Origin: Isoetes taiwanensis
Taxonomy: Eukaryota; Streptophyta; Lycopodiopsida; Isoetales; Isoetaceae
Assembly: GCA_021234155.1 (NCBI GenBank)
Contig: JAJEKV010000287.1
Location: forward strand, 312,001 to 376,000
Direction of reading: 5' to 3'
Length of the DNA stretch: 64,000 nt
Shown: piece by piece, positions 36,282 to 46,300 of the stretch
How positions within the stretch are numbered: the stretch's first letter is position 1
Layout of the letters: each line of letters begins with the position of its first letter
Made by a program: the position numbers and the translations under genes
The notes under the pieces: model-generated
The model's database searches: none
The model's input: only the letters and a program-made list of their open reading frames with translations
Told to the model about the DNA's origin: nothing

Positions 36282-39200
36282 ATGGAAATGACAGTCACGG
36301 AGCTCCTCGGAATGTGGAGGCGATGGCTGCGCCTTAAAGTATGCGGGTATGTCATCTACTTATATTGTTTCGTTTGTTCTGAATGGCGCCACCGCACCAT
36401 TTGGATATCTTAGCTTACTCTTCGGTCTTGTTGTTGGCAAATGGCGTCACCGCGCCATTTGGATGCCTGGTAGCTTACTTTAGGAGTCTTGTTGTTGGCA
36501 AATGGCGCCATGGCGCCATTTGGATGCCTGAGCTTACTTTAGGAGTCTTGTTGTCGGCAAATGGCGCCATTTGGATGCCTGAGCTTACTTTAGGAGTCTT
36601 GTTGTTGGCAAATGGCACCATGAATCCCATTTGTATCTGAGTTGAGTCCATAAAAGCTCATGGAAGCATTCACATATGTATTAGCAATGAGAAACAATCT
36701 ACCAAGCAAATGGTAGCGCCATTTGCTAGATTGCTTTCTCATGTGTTAGATTCGATAGTGCACTCCCTACTATTTGGTCGTGGTGCCTCCACCCGGTCCA
36801 GAGCTACTCTCCTTGAACCAGGGAGGGGCCGGTTGGGTGGAGGCACCTAAACGGCCAAAGGAAGATGCAATCAAAGCTACTTCCATCTGTTTATGCACGG
36901 ACTCATATGAAAATGGCCATGGCCATTTGCATCAAATCCGATGCATAAACACGTAAGCATTCACATATGTATTAGCAATGAGAAGCAATCTACCAACCAA
37001 ATGGGAGCAAGAATGCATAACATAGGCTCTTCACGCTTATAAAGGAGACGACCCGAGAATCAGCCCGGAATTTACCAACCGGGTATCTTGGTCGACATGA
37101 GGATGGTTACCAAGAAGCTGTGCGATGATTGGATCCGGGTGGTCCTTGAGGATACTATGAAGCGAAGAATAATTGTCTACTATGTGAACTGGAAGTTTTA
37201 TGATCCCAACTGTAATGTCGCTAGTATTGCAAATCACGGTGGTTGTGAAAAGAAGCAAGGTGGGTCTTTGCCATCGTTACAAATGACTTTGAAGAAGCTG
37301 ATATCAAAAACCCACAAGAAATCTTGAGGGGCTTTATGATTCTTGCAATCGTATGAACAGGTCGAAAAAGCGCCTTCATTCGTTGTCAAGGCATTAGCCC
37401 AGCAGAAACTACCCGTCATTGTGGACACGGCCTAGCTAAAAACAGTTAGCAAGAAGAAGACAAGACAAACTAGGGAGGCACCTGCAGCCGAAAAAGACTC
37501 CTCATCTTCTACTGAGGATGTTGGCCAGGAAACTGACAAAGAAAAGGCAGCGGGCAAGCGGAAAGTTAAGAGAAAAGATCACAAAGATCCTGAGAAGGAA
37601 AAGAAGGAAGAGAAGGAAAAGAAGGAAGAGAAGGAAAAGAAAGAGAAGGAAAAGAAAGACAAGGAAAGGGACGGGAAGGGTCAGAAGGAAGGAAAGGTGA
37701 GACAGGAAAAGGAGGGAAAGGAAGTGGAGACAGAGGAAATGGAAGGGAAAAAGAAGAAGAAGAAGCACAGGCTGGAGACCTCCGAGAAGGATAGGACACC
37801 TAAAAGCAAAGAAGGCGGAGACTGGACTCCTAGTCCTGGCGGAAGTCCAAGAAGTGGTGGTGAACCTCCAAGCCCATCGCATATCCGGGATCCTGGGCAA
37901 ACGGCCAAAAAGAGTCACCATTCGGAAGCGAGGCCGGGCTTACCTTAAGAATTGCTCAGCACTTGCTAGAGGTGCCTGCAAATCTTAAGGTGGAAAGGTC
38001 AGAAGAGGAAAAGATGGCAGAGAATACACTGCAAAAAAATTTTGACCACCGGCATCTGTTTCCTCTGGGTATCACATTTATAAAAAAGATAGACGTGTTC
38101 AAACTATATCAAGGGCCAGCAAATCTGACATCTAGGCCAAGGAATATGGACACGTCAAAGCGTTAGTGGAGTCCTTCGAGAGACCCACATCCGGTGTTCA
38201 CTCCGCTGATGTGATTCCATTCAATCCGTCACAAACAAAGCGGCCTTGGAAAATCGATGATGACCTCATGGGGATGCACTATTATATAGTGAATGGCAAT
38301 CATTGATTATGGCTGCTCGGCTTGTATGTAGAAGACTTCGGCGACAAAGTCCCAAGAGCAAATGTCAAAGATTTATCTTGAGCGGAATTGCCGAGTCTTA
38401 TCCGGCCGATCAGCGAACAAGAATGCACTACTTATTTCAGTTGTGAAGTGAATGATATCGCTCGCGAAGACTATTTTCAAAGAGCCCTTCATTGATAACA
38501 TAACCCACTGACGGCTGACAATATGCTATATCTTTGGGAAGCTTTGATCCATCGGGGCCTTGATCGATCCTTCGAGAACCATACAAAGGTACATAATGTT
38601 GTAATTGTTGGCAAGATCACTAAATGGCGTCCTTGGCGCCTTTTTTGCTCATTAAATGTCATTCAAGGCTAACTTCTTGTTGTTTCCGGCGTTATCTGGC
38701 TTTGGCTGAAGTTACCATGTGTGGTAAGCATCAAAAGATTTCAACGGTGGGTCTTCATGCGAGAGGATATTTTTCGGTTATTCATGTCCCTATGGAACTT
38801 GTGGAAATCTGGCAAGCTACAAGATAACAAGGGACAAACTATTACTTGTAACTGGGCAAAAGATCATGACTCGCCGGTCGGTCAGACCTACGAGATGCAT
38901 GAGGGGTCACCGACTACGAAGGCTAGCGGGTTTTGTTCGAGGGAAGTCTTTGGATGGGAAGACCGTCAAGGTCATCGGTGATTATCACGGGTAAGCAATT
39001 CTTCAAGACAAGGCAAAGACACTCCACGATCTATATCGTTCTTGAAGAAGGAGATTTTTGAATATGTGAAGGATAATTTTAGGAAGTTCAAATCCTTCAG
39101 CGATCTCGATCTTCTTGGTGGTGAGCCGAGGATCCGAGCACGATTTCCATGGCCACCTTGCATAGTAAGTGGGTTGAAGTTGGAGTGACCAAGGAAGGAG

Positions 39201-40265
39201 TTTTCGGTAACGTGCCACCTGCCTTGGCAAGATTTATACGCAATGCTGTCTTGCAGAGAGAGGATACTGAAGACTTCAGTTGCGAAGTTGAACTAACAGA
39301 CAGCAGGGGGCAAGTTGTTTGCACTCATGTACCAGTATCCTTGATAGTCCTGGACACTAGAAGCGTAACTCCAATGTGGGACAACACCACACTATCTAAC
39401 TTCTTTAATACAGCTGTAAAGAACACCACAGCTGATTCTTTCTGGATAGTGTTCTTTGCAAGGCCAGAGCATAATTTTTTAATTTCATCTGTGTTGGATA
39501 ATCTGGATTCCAGATCCAAAGTCTTTATTGGTATTTATGAGGGACGAATACCAGAACCGCCTACCACGGGGAGTTCGAGAGGCCCCATGCACTAGTGTCG
39601 CCACTAAAATTCAGGCCTTCTTGGTGATCCTGGCCGATGACATTGACCTCAGATTCTCTTTTAACGATCATCCTCAAGAACTGCCACCAGTTCCGGTACC
39701 TAATGAAGAAGATGCAGTGGGGGAGACCGAGGTTATGGCCGGGAAGCTCTGCCCAATGGTTAGAATACAGTTGGCAAGGCTTGCCAGGGGACGTAATCAT
39801 GAGAAACCAGCTGGGGCCTGCCACATGCTCCTATCTTGTGCAAAACATGGTAATACTTGCCGAGAGCAGGGAGTGTTTCATTACTTCTCCTGTGGTTCGT
39901 TTGGCCGGGCTTCATTGATGAATAAGAGATTTTGCATTGTGTTCGAAAGTGACCCGGTTAAGCAGGAGTGTCTAAAGGGCATTTTTGGTAGGCTTGACCG
40001 CTTCCTGAATCCTACTATCGCAGCAGTTCCTGTGACAGAGAGACCAACTGCTGTAGTTGAAGAAGCTGTAGATCCACCAAATCCATTGATACCTGAAGCT
40101 CAACCCGATGTGGACTATGACGTGATCAGGAATACACAATTCAATCTGGATATTCTTGATGATCCCAATTTTACAGCCACAGGATTCGAGAGCTTTCAAG
40201 GAGATCCTATGGGTGCTTCTTCTAGCCATGGCACTGGCGATGCAGAACCTGATGCTGCTGCATAG
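36282..40265 (+). pseudogene. ParB-like / methyltransferase-like gene, copy 1
   Basis: Same gene as 43,329-47,320 but broken by many one- to three-base differences, mainly in exon 2 after 37,890 and exon 3 before 39,150. The last third (39,149-40,265) is nearly intact except near 39,530-39,870. It has the same start, intron positions and in-frame TAG (37,433-37,435) as copy 2. Differences often fall in CAG, CTG or CCG words (for example CCAGTG against CCGGTG, GCTCAGC against GCTCGGC). Such changes are not the C-to-T changes expected of methylated DNA decay, so sequencing error is a serious possibility. This is the copy inside the contiguous transposon. Confidence 0.7.
36381..36636. repeat. 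Iteron-like array of GGCGCC palindromes, copy 1
   Basis: About five units of roughly 55 bp. Each pairs an ATGGCGCCATTTGG-type site with the spacer GAGCTTACTTTAGGAGTC and TTGTTGTTGGCAA. One unit contains the 26-bp palindrome with centre ATGGCGCCATGGCGCCAT. The array lies in intron 1 of the ParB-like gene. It is better preserved at 43,430-43,685. Confidence 0.8.
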
Positions 40266-40541
40266 CCTCAATCTGTTTTGTGATTATAATATAAATTGTA
40301 CAAAAATATTTTTGTAAACAGACTACCTCTTCTGATTTCTTGCCTTTTTATGAATTTAGAAATTTTTACTGATTTTGTGATCTTATGTTTCTTTAGCTTC
40401 ATTATATGCATTGTTAGTATTTTTAATGGCGCCAATAAATGGCCTTTTTAGATGTATTTTTTTGCTAAATGGCACCATAATTGCTCAAAAAAAAGCCATA
40501 AAATGGACTAAAAAGGATTTTCGTTCCTAATTGGAATCATG

Positions 40542-40570
40542 AAATTTCTCATTTTAATGAAATTGTGCTT
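40542..40570 (-). repeat. Right terminal inverted repeat, copy 1
   Basis: Reading inward on the reverse strand it starts AAGCACAATTTCATTAAAAT, matching the left end for about 26 bp. TTGT follows at 40,571-40,574, then the Helitron sequence GAGCCATTGGTTG resumes. Confidence 0.75.
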
Positions 40571-40574
40571 TTGT

Positions 40575-40752
40575 GAGCCATTGGTTGTTGACCATTGGAA
40601 AAAAAAGGCTAAAATCAATGGCTCAGAAATGGTGCACTCTAGATGTACGCATTAGTACATCCCTTTGAATACCTCACGAAATCATAGGAAAACCTTAGTG
40701 AAAAGCGTACAAAAACACAAAGAAAACCCCCTGTCATTATGCTACATATTGA
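40575..40752 (-). repeat. Helitron subterminal module on the right flank
   Basis: It continues the target sequence interrupted by the transposon and ends CCCCCTGTCATTATGCTACATATT. It matches the modules at 20.60-20.86 and 27.90-28.15 kb, but is joined to a different captured gene. A second copy is at 47,630-47,807. Confidence 0.65.
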
Positions 40753-41188
40753 TCTTCGAAGAAATGCTTCGCTTTGAAGGGGCGAAATCCCCAGGCCAAG
40801 TTTGGCGCCCATTTCTCCCATGGCCATATCCGTAGCTTCTGCATGATTATGCCATACCCATCTTCAAAAAATCTACCCAAACCTATTCCGGCCAAGCTCT
40901 GAGACTCTGCTATAGAGCTTAATCTCTCTTGCAAACATCTAGCACAAACGCCTACTAATCCTTGCCCTGGATACCTCCAACAGGGTACACCGGAACCCGG
41001 CCCCCTGCCCATGATCGATTTAATCCTTCAACAACCAAAAAATTGCTTCGCACCCAAATAAATTTGCTCCGGAACTGTTTCTCAAACCGATTACATCCTA
41101 GATCCTCTGTTTTTGCCTGTTCCCATGCCTGCATTCTTAAAACCAAGCCCTCATTTTCGTTGCAAATGGTTGTGGTCGCCATAGCCAA
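40737..41188 (-). pseudogene. Captured gene fragment, possibly OCTOPUS-like (DUF740), copy 1
   Basis: From ATG at about 41,188 the reverse strand reads 77 codons; then a second frame (41,012-40,737) carries CWRYPGQGLVGVCARCLQER followed by LSSI. This resembles the N-terminal signature of plant OCTOPUS/DUF740 proteins (C-x-HP...GVCA-x-CL-x-ERL), which are polar membrane proteins of the phloem. The two frames overlap, so a frameshift or an unspliced intron separates them. The fragment ends at TAA just where the Helitron module begins, as expected for DNA captured next to a Helitron 3' end. Family assignment rests on one short motif. Confidence 0.4.
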
Positions 41189-41230
41189 GCATTGCGCAGA
41201 GATTCAAGATGGTTTTTGCTTAGGTAGATA

Positions 41231-42385
41231 GAAGAAAATGAAGGGGTAGGGTTCTTAAAGAGACGTCGGCGCCATAGCCGCCGGAGTTGTGCTTGCTTCT
41301 GTAAAGTTTAGAGTTAGATGTCACGGGTGATTAGGTCGTGGTCACATCTCCGCCATTGGATTTTCGAGATCTACCGTGCGTTTTAACGGCCTTTATGGAT
41401 AAATAAATTTAATATTCTTGCTGACGTGACTCTACAGCTGTTTATGCCTCCCAGCTAAGCATGCCACATCATGCATTTTATCCTTTGACATTTTCAATGC
41501 CTAGAATTTTAATTCTATAAAATCCTGTAACATAAGCTCGCAACATATCCTCATTGACCACAGTTCACAACCTCTCTTTGCCCATAACCCTCTCTGCCCA
41601 TCCATTTGGGGATGGTTGGATGGGGATCCCTATCCATTATAACTCAATCGGGCATTCCATGAATTATGCATAAAATTACATGACTTTGCATTTTTGTTAA
41701 AACTTCATGTTTTTAATTCTAGAATATTGATTGGCTATCATCTAGATCCATTTACAATGAAGATATTTGCATCTTCTGGTGAGAATATTGATTGGCCCCA
41801 TGTTGCTGCCCTAGTGCAACTTTGTTTTGGAAAATTTGCTCCATCAAATGGGTGCATAATGGAATTATATATGCTAATATACCCTATCCTTAAAGACCAG
41901 GCCTCCTTCACATTGTTTGGACTCAACATAAACCCCTCTTTATAGTGAGTTGGGAGAGAAATGGTCTCGAATATTCCTGTCTTCGGATCCACTTCCAAGA
42001 CATATGGGAAATAGATAAGAATAGAATAGAATAAAATAGAATATATGGGAATAGAAGAGAAATGTTCGTGACGACAAAAATTCCAAGACATATGGGAAAT
42101 GGAGAAGCCGCCGCGATAAATTTCTTGTAATTATAAAGCGATTGAAAATTAAAAAGGTGGAAGCCAAAACTTATTTCACACTAGCAAGTGAGGGATTGGT
42201 TTACACATCCGACAATAACAAGGTAGAAGCTACAACTTATTTCACACTAGCAAGTTAGGGATTAGTTTAGACATAAAGAATCTGAGGATGAGAAAAATCC
42301 CCGATTACTATGAAGAGTGCATTTATATAGCCTGTGAGAGTGTATGTAACCTATTTAAACATCATACATAAAACGTCGTACATAA
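41231..42385. other. Helitron-flanking stretch without a gene, copy 1
   Basis: No supportable gene. Contains a run of AGAATAGAATAGAATAAAAT at 41,995-42,045 and two direct copies of ACTTATTTCACACTAGCAAG near 42,170 and 42,236. The second copy of this stretch is at 48,286-49,440. Confidence 0.4.
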
Positions 42386-42503
42386 CTAGTAATTGTGCCC
42401 AGCATTGTTGGGCATAAATTCGGAGCCAGAAATGAGAAAAGCATCTAGTAATAATTCAACTTTTGTAGCTTGTGTAACCAAGCGCAGTGTTCCTGAGCTA
42501 TAT
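42386..42503 (-). mobile_element. 3'-terminal 118 bp of a Helitron at the duplication joint
   Basis: CTAG at 42,386-42,389, hairpin GCCCAGCATTGTTGGGC, then sequence identical to the 3' end of the complete Helitron at 49,441. It stops at ...GAGCTATAT, where unit 2 begins. It shows that the duplication breakpoint lies inside a Helitron. Confidence 0.8.
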
Positions 42504-43328
42504 TGGGATTTACTGGAGCCAATAATCACACAGGATTTCTGTGAGCCAAGAAGAAAGCGCCCGACAAACCCCGCACGCATGCACCTTGCAAAGTTTACGC
42601 CTAGGCGCACGAGAAAAGAAGCGGCGCTTTATACGGCAGCTGAAACGAGTAGGCGGATTGGCGCCTGAACCGGGTAATTTAAAACGTTTGCGTTGTGCCA
42701 TGGTCGCTTTAAGAGGGAGCACGGGCGACAAAGAGGGAGCTTTAAATGCAAAGTGCAATTTTTAAAAGCGGACGATTCAAATTTAGACAGGTGGCAGTCA
42801 AATTTCAAATTACGGGCGGGAATTTTGAATTTTATGTCAATTGCACAGGTGGCAAGTTTTCAAATTACACGGCGGGATTTTTGAATTTTATGTTCAAATT
42901 TGGGGTAGCGGAAGAATGAGGAAATATTCAATTTTAAAGTTCAAATTTATGGGCATGGGCGCCTGGATCACACTCGCATGGGCATGGCATAGCTTAGATC
43001 GGCCACCGGGCATGGGCTGCACGGCCGAACATGCATATACGGACGCCATGGGCCCCTAGTTGGCGCTGTGGTAATGTTGGTGCAAGCGGCCAAGTTAGTT
43101 AAGGCCATTGTTTTCCCGAGGACCTCCCATTTTTTTTTTTTCGTTTTTGATTCCGGCTCTCGAGCGCCTCGATCTTAAGCGCCCGGCGCCTAGGCAATCC
43201 CAGGCGCCCGAAAGCAACCCTTTTTTGGCCTCTGGTTTTAGCATTTTCTGGCGCCATTTCCCAACAGTTCAGCGCCTCACCCCATCCAGCTACACACAAG
43301 TTTCCGGGCCAAAATCAAGGCGCTCGAA

Positions 43329-46300
43329 ATGGAAATTGACAATTCTGGAGCTCCTCAGAATGTGGAGACAGTGGCTAGCGCCCCGCAAGGCACAGGTATG
43401 TCATCTACTTATATTGTTTCGTTTGTTCTGAATGGCGCCACCGCACCATTTGGATATCTTAGCTTACTCTTCGGTCTTGTTGTTGGCAAATGGCGTCACC
43501 GCGCCATTTGGATGCCTGGTAGCTTACTTTAGGAGTCTTGTTGTTGGCAAATGGCGCCATGGCGCCATTTGGATGCCTGAGCTTACTTTAGGAGTCTTGT
43601 TGTCGGCAAATGGCGCCATTTGGATGCCTGAGCTTACTTTAGGAGTCTTGTTGTTGGCAAATGGCACCATGGCGCCATTTGTATCTGAGTTGAGTCCATA
43701 AAAGCTCATGGAAGCATTCACATATGTATTAGCAATGAGAAACAATCTACCAAGCAAATGGCGCGCCATTTGCTTGGTAGATTGCTTCTCATTGTGTTGC
43801 GTTCGGTAGTGCACTCCTATAACGGGTCGCAGGTGCCTCCACCCAGTCCGAGCTACTCTCCTTCGAACCGGGAGGGGCTCGGACTGGGTGGAGGCACCTG
43901 CGACAAACGTAGGGAAGTGCAATCAAACTGCTTCCATCTGTTTATGCACCGGACTCATATGAAAATGGCGCCATGGCGCCATTTGCATCCGTCCAGTGCA
44001 TAAACACAGAAGCATTCACATATGTATTAGCAATGAGAAGCAATCTACCAACCAAATGGGAGCAAGAATGCATAACATAGGCTCTTCCTGCTTATAAAGG
44101 AGACGACCCCAGAATCAGCCGGAATTTACCAACCGGGTATCTTGGTCGACATGAGGATGGTTACCAAGAACTGTCGCGATGATTGGATCCGGGTGGTCCT
44201 TGAGGATACTATGAAGCAGAGAATAATTGTCTACTATGTGAACTGGAAGTTTTATGATCCCACTGTAATGTCTGCTAGTATTGCAAATGCAGCTGGTTCG
44301 GCGAAGAAGCAAGGCTGGGTGCTGCCATCGTACAACAGCTTTGAAGAAGCTGATATCAAAGGCCCACAAGAAATCTTGAGGGGCTTTATGATTCTTTGCA
44401 ATCGTATGAACGAGTCGAAAAACGCGCCTTCATTCGTTGTCAAGGCATTAGCCCAGCAGAAACTACCCGTCATTGTGGACACGGCCTAGCTAAAAACAGT
44501 TAGCAAGAAGAAGACAAGACAAACTAGGGAGGCACCTGCAGCCGAAAAAGACTCCTCATCTTCTACTGAGGATGTTGGCCAGGAAACTGACAAAGAAAAG
44601 GCAGCGGGCAAGCGGAAAGTTAAGAGAAAAGATCACAAAGATCCTGAGAAGGAAAAGAAGGAAGAGAAGGAAAAGAAGGAAGAGAAGGAAAAGAAAGAGA
44701 AGGAAAAGAAAGACAAGGAAAGGGACGGGAAGGGTCAGAAGGAAGGAAAGGTGAGACAGGAAAAGGAGGGAAAGGAAGTGGAGACAGAGGAAATGGAAGG
44801 GAAAAAGAAGAAGAAGAAGCACAGGCTGGAGACCTCCGAGAAGGATAGGACACCTAAAAAGCAAAGAAGGCAGACTCAGACTCCTAGTCCTGCTGGAAGT
44901 CCAAGAAGTGGTGGTGAACCTCCAAGCCCATCGCATATCCAGGATCCTGCGGGCACACCGGCCAAAAGAGTCACCATTCAGAAGCCAGAGCGCAGGCTTA
45001 CCTTAAGAATTGCTCAGCACTTGCTAGAGGTGCCTGCAAATCTTAAGGTGGAAAGGTCAGAAGAGGAAAAGATGGCAGAGAATACACTGCAAAAAAATTT
45101 TGACCACCGGCATCTGTTTCCTCTGGGTATCACATTTATAAAAAAGATAGACGTGTTCAAACTATATCAAGGGCCAGCAAATCTGACATCTAGGCCAAGG
45201 AATATGGAGCACGTCAAAACGTTAGTGGAGTCCTTTCAGAGAGACCCACATCCAGTGTTCACTCCCGCTGATGTGATTCCATTCAATCCCGTCACAAACA
45301 AACTGGCCCCTTGGAAAATCGATGATGACCTCATGGGGATGCACTATTATATAGTGAATGGCAATCATTCAGTTATGGCTGCTCAGCTTGTATGTAGAAG
45401 ACTCGGCACAGCAAAGTCCCAAGAGCAAATGTCAAAGATTTATCTTGAACGGAATTGCCGAGTCTTATCTGGCACAGTCAACGAACAAGAATGCCTGCAG
45501 CTCAGTTGTGAAGTGAATGATATCGCTGCGAAGACTATTTTCAAAGAGCCCTTCATTGATAACATAACCCACCTGCGGCAGCAATATGCTATATGCGGGA
45601 AGCCTGATCCATCGGGACGCGGGCAGTCACGCTCAGAACCATACAAGGTACATAATGTTGTAATTGTTGGCAAGATCACTAAATGACGTCGCGGCGCCTT
45701 TTGCTCATTAAATGTCATTCAAGGCTAACTTCTTGTTGTTTCCAGCGTTATCTGGCTTTGGCTGAAGTTACCATGTGTGGTAAGCATCCAAAAGATTTCA
45801 ACCAGTGGGTCTTCATGCCAGAGGATATTTTTCAGTTATTCATGTCCCTATGGAACTTGTGGAAATCTGGCAAGCTACAAGATAACAAGGGACAAACTAT
45901 TACTTGTAACTGGGCAAAAGATCATGACTACTTCAGTCAGACCTACCTGAGATGCATGAGGGGTCTCGACTACGAAGACTGCCGGGTTTTGTTCCAGGAA
46001 GTGCTGGATGGGAAGACCTTCGTCAAGGTCATCAGTGATTATACGGGTAAGCAATTCTTCAAGACAAGGGCAAAGACACTACGATCTATATCGTTCTTGA
46101 AGAAGGAGATTTTTGAATATGTGAAGGATAATTTTCCGAGGAAGTTCAAATCCTTCACTGATCTCAGTACTGCCGTGGCGGGCTTCGAGGATACCGACCT
46201 GATTTCCATGGCCACCTTGCATAGTAAGTGGGTTGAAGTTGGAGTGACCAAGGAAGGAGTTTTCGGTAACGTGCCACCTGCCTTGGCAAGATTTATACGC

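Larger units (their letters stand above)
30094..40570. mobile_element. Large DNA transposon encoding DUF7869 and ParB-like proteins
   Basis: The element is 10,477 bp. Left end AAGCACAATTTCATTATAAT (30,094) pairs with right end ...AATGAAATTGTGCTT (40,570): about 26 bp with few mismatches. TTGT flanks both sides (30,090-30,093 and 40,571-40,574). A relative of the target without the insertion, GGCTTTTGTTGTGAGCC, lies at about 20,578, so ends and TSD are supported by comparison. It holds, left to right, a possible small gene (reverse strand), the transposase (reverse), a 0.9-kb promoter region and the ParB-like gene (forward). It sits in the 3' part of a reverse-strand Helitron. I do not know a described family with this gene pair. 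Confidence 0.75.
35451..42503. repeat. Right duplicated unit, copy 1 (7.05 kb)
   Basis: It begins at TGGGATT (35,451) and is repeated from 42,504. It contains the ParB-like gene, the transposon right end, the captured fragment with its Helitron module, and the last 118 bp of a Helitron whose full copy follows unit 2. Because it includes part of that Helitron, the duplication, if real, is younger than that insertion. Copy 1 shows many more small differences within the coding region than copy 2. Confidence 0.85.
43396..44112 (+). promoter_or_regulatory. Intron 1 with iterons, cruciforms and internal TATA box
   Basis: The donor GTATGT at 43,396 and the acceptor CCCCAG ending at 44,112 join exons in phase. 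Inside are the GGCGCC array (43,430-43,685), the large palindromes (43,735-44,000), a 42-bp direct repeat (GAAGCATTCACATATGTATT at 43,711 and 44,012), the motif shared with the transposase intron (44,058-44,082) and TATAAAG at 44,093. A second promoter starting just before exon 2 is therefore possible. Transcripts from it would need a start in exon 2, such as ATG near 44,151. Confidence 0.6.

Noticed and set aside
37518-37800. Overlapping Lys/Glu-rich and Pro/Phe/Leu-rich frames on both strands
   Set aside because: The forward frame is the linker of the ParB-like gene; the others are shadows of its repetitive AAG/GAA codons. The same holds at 44,572-44,936.
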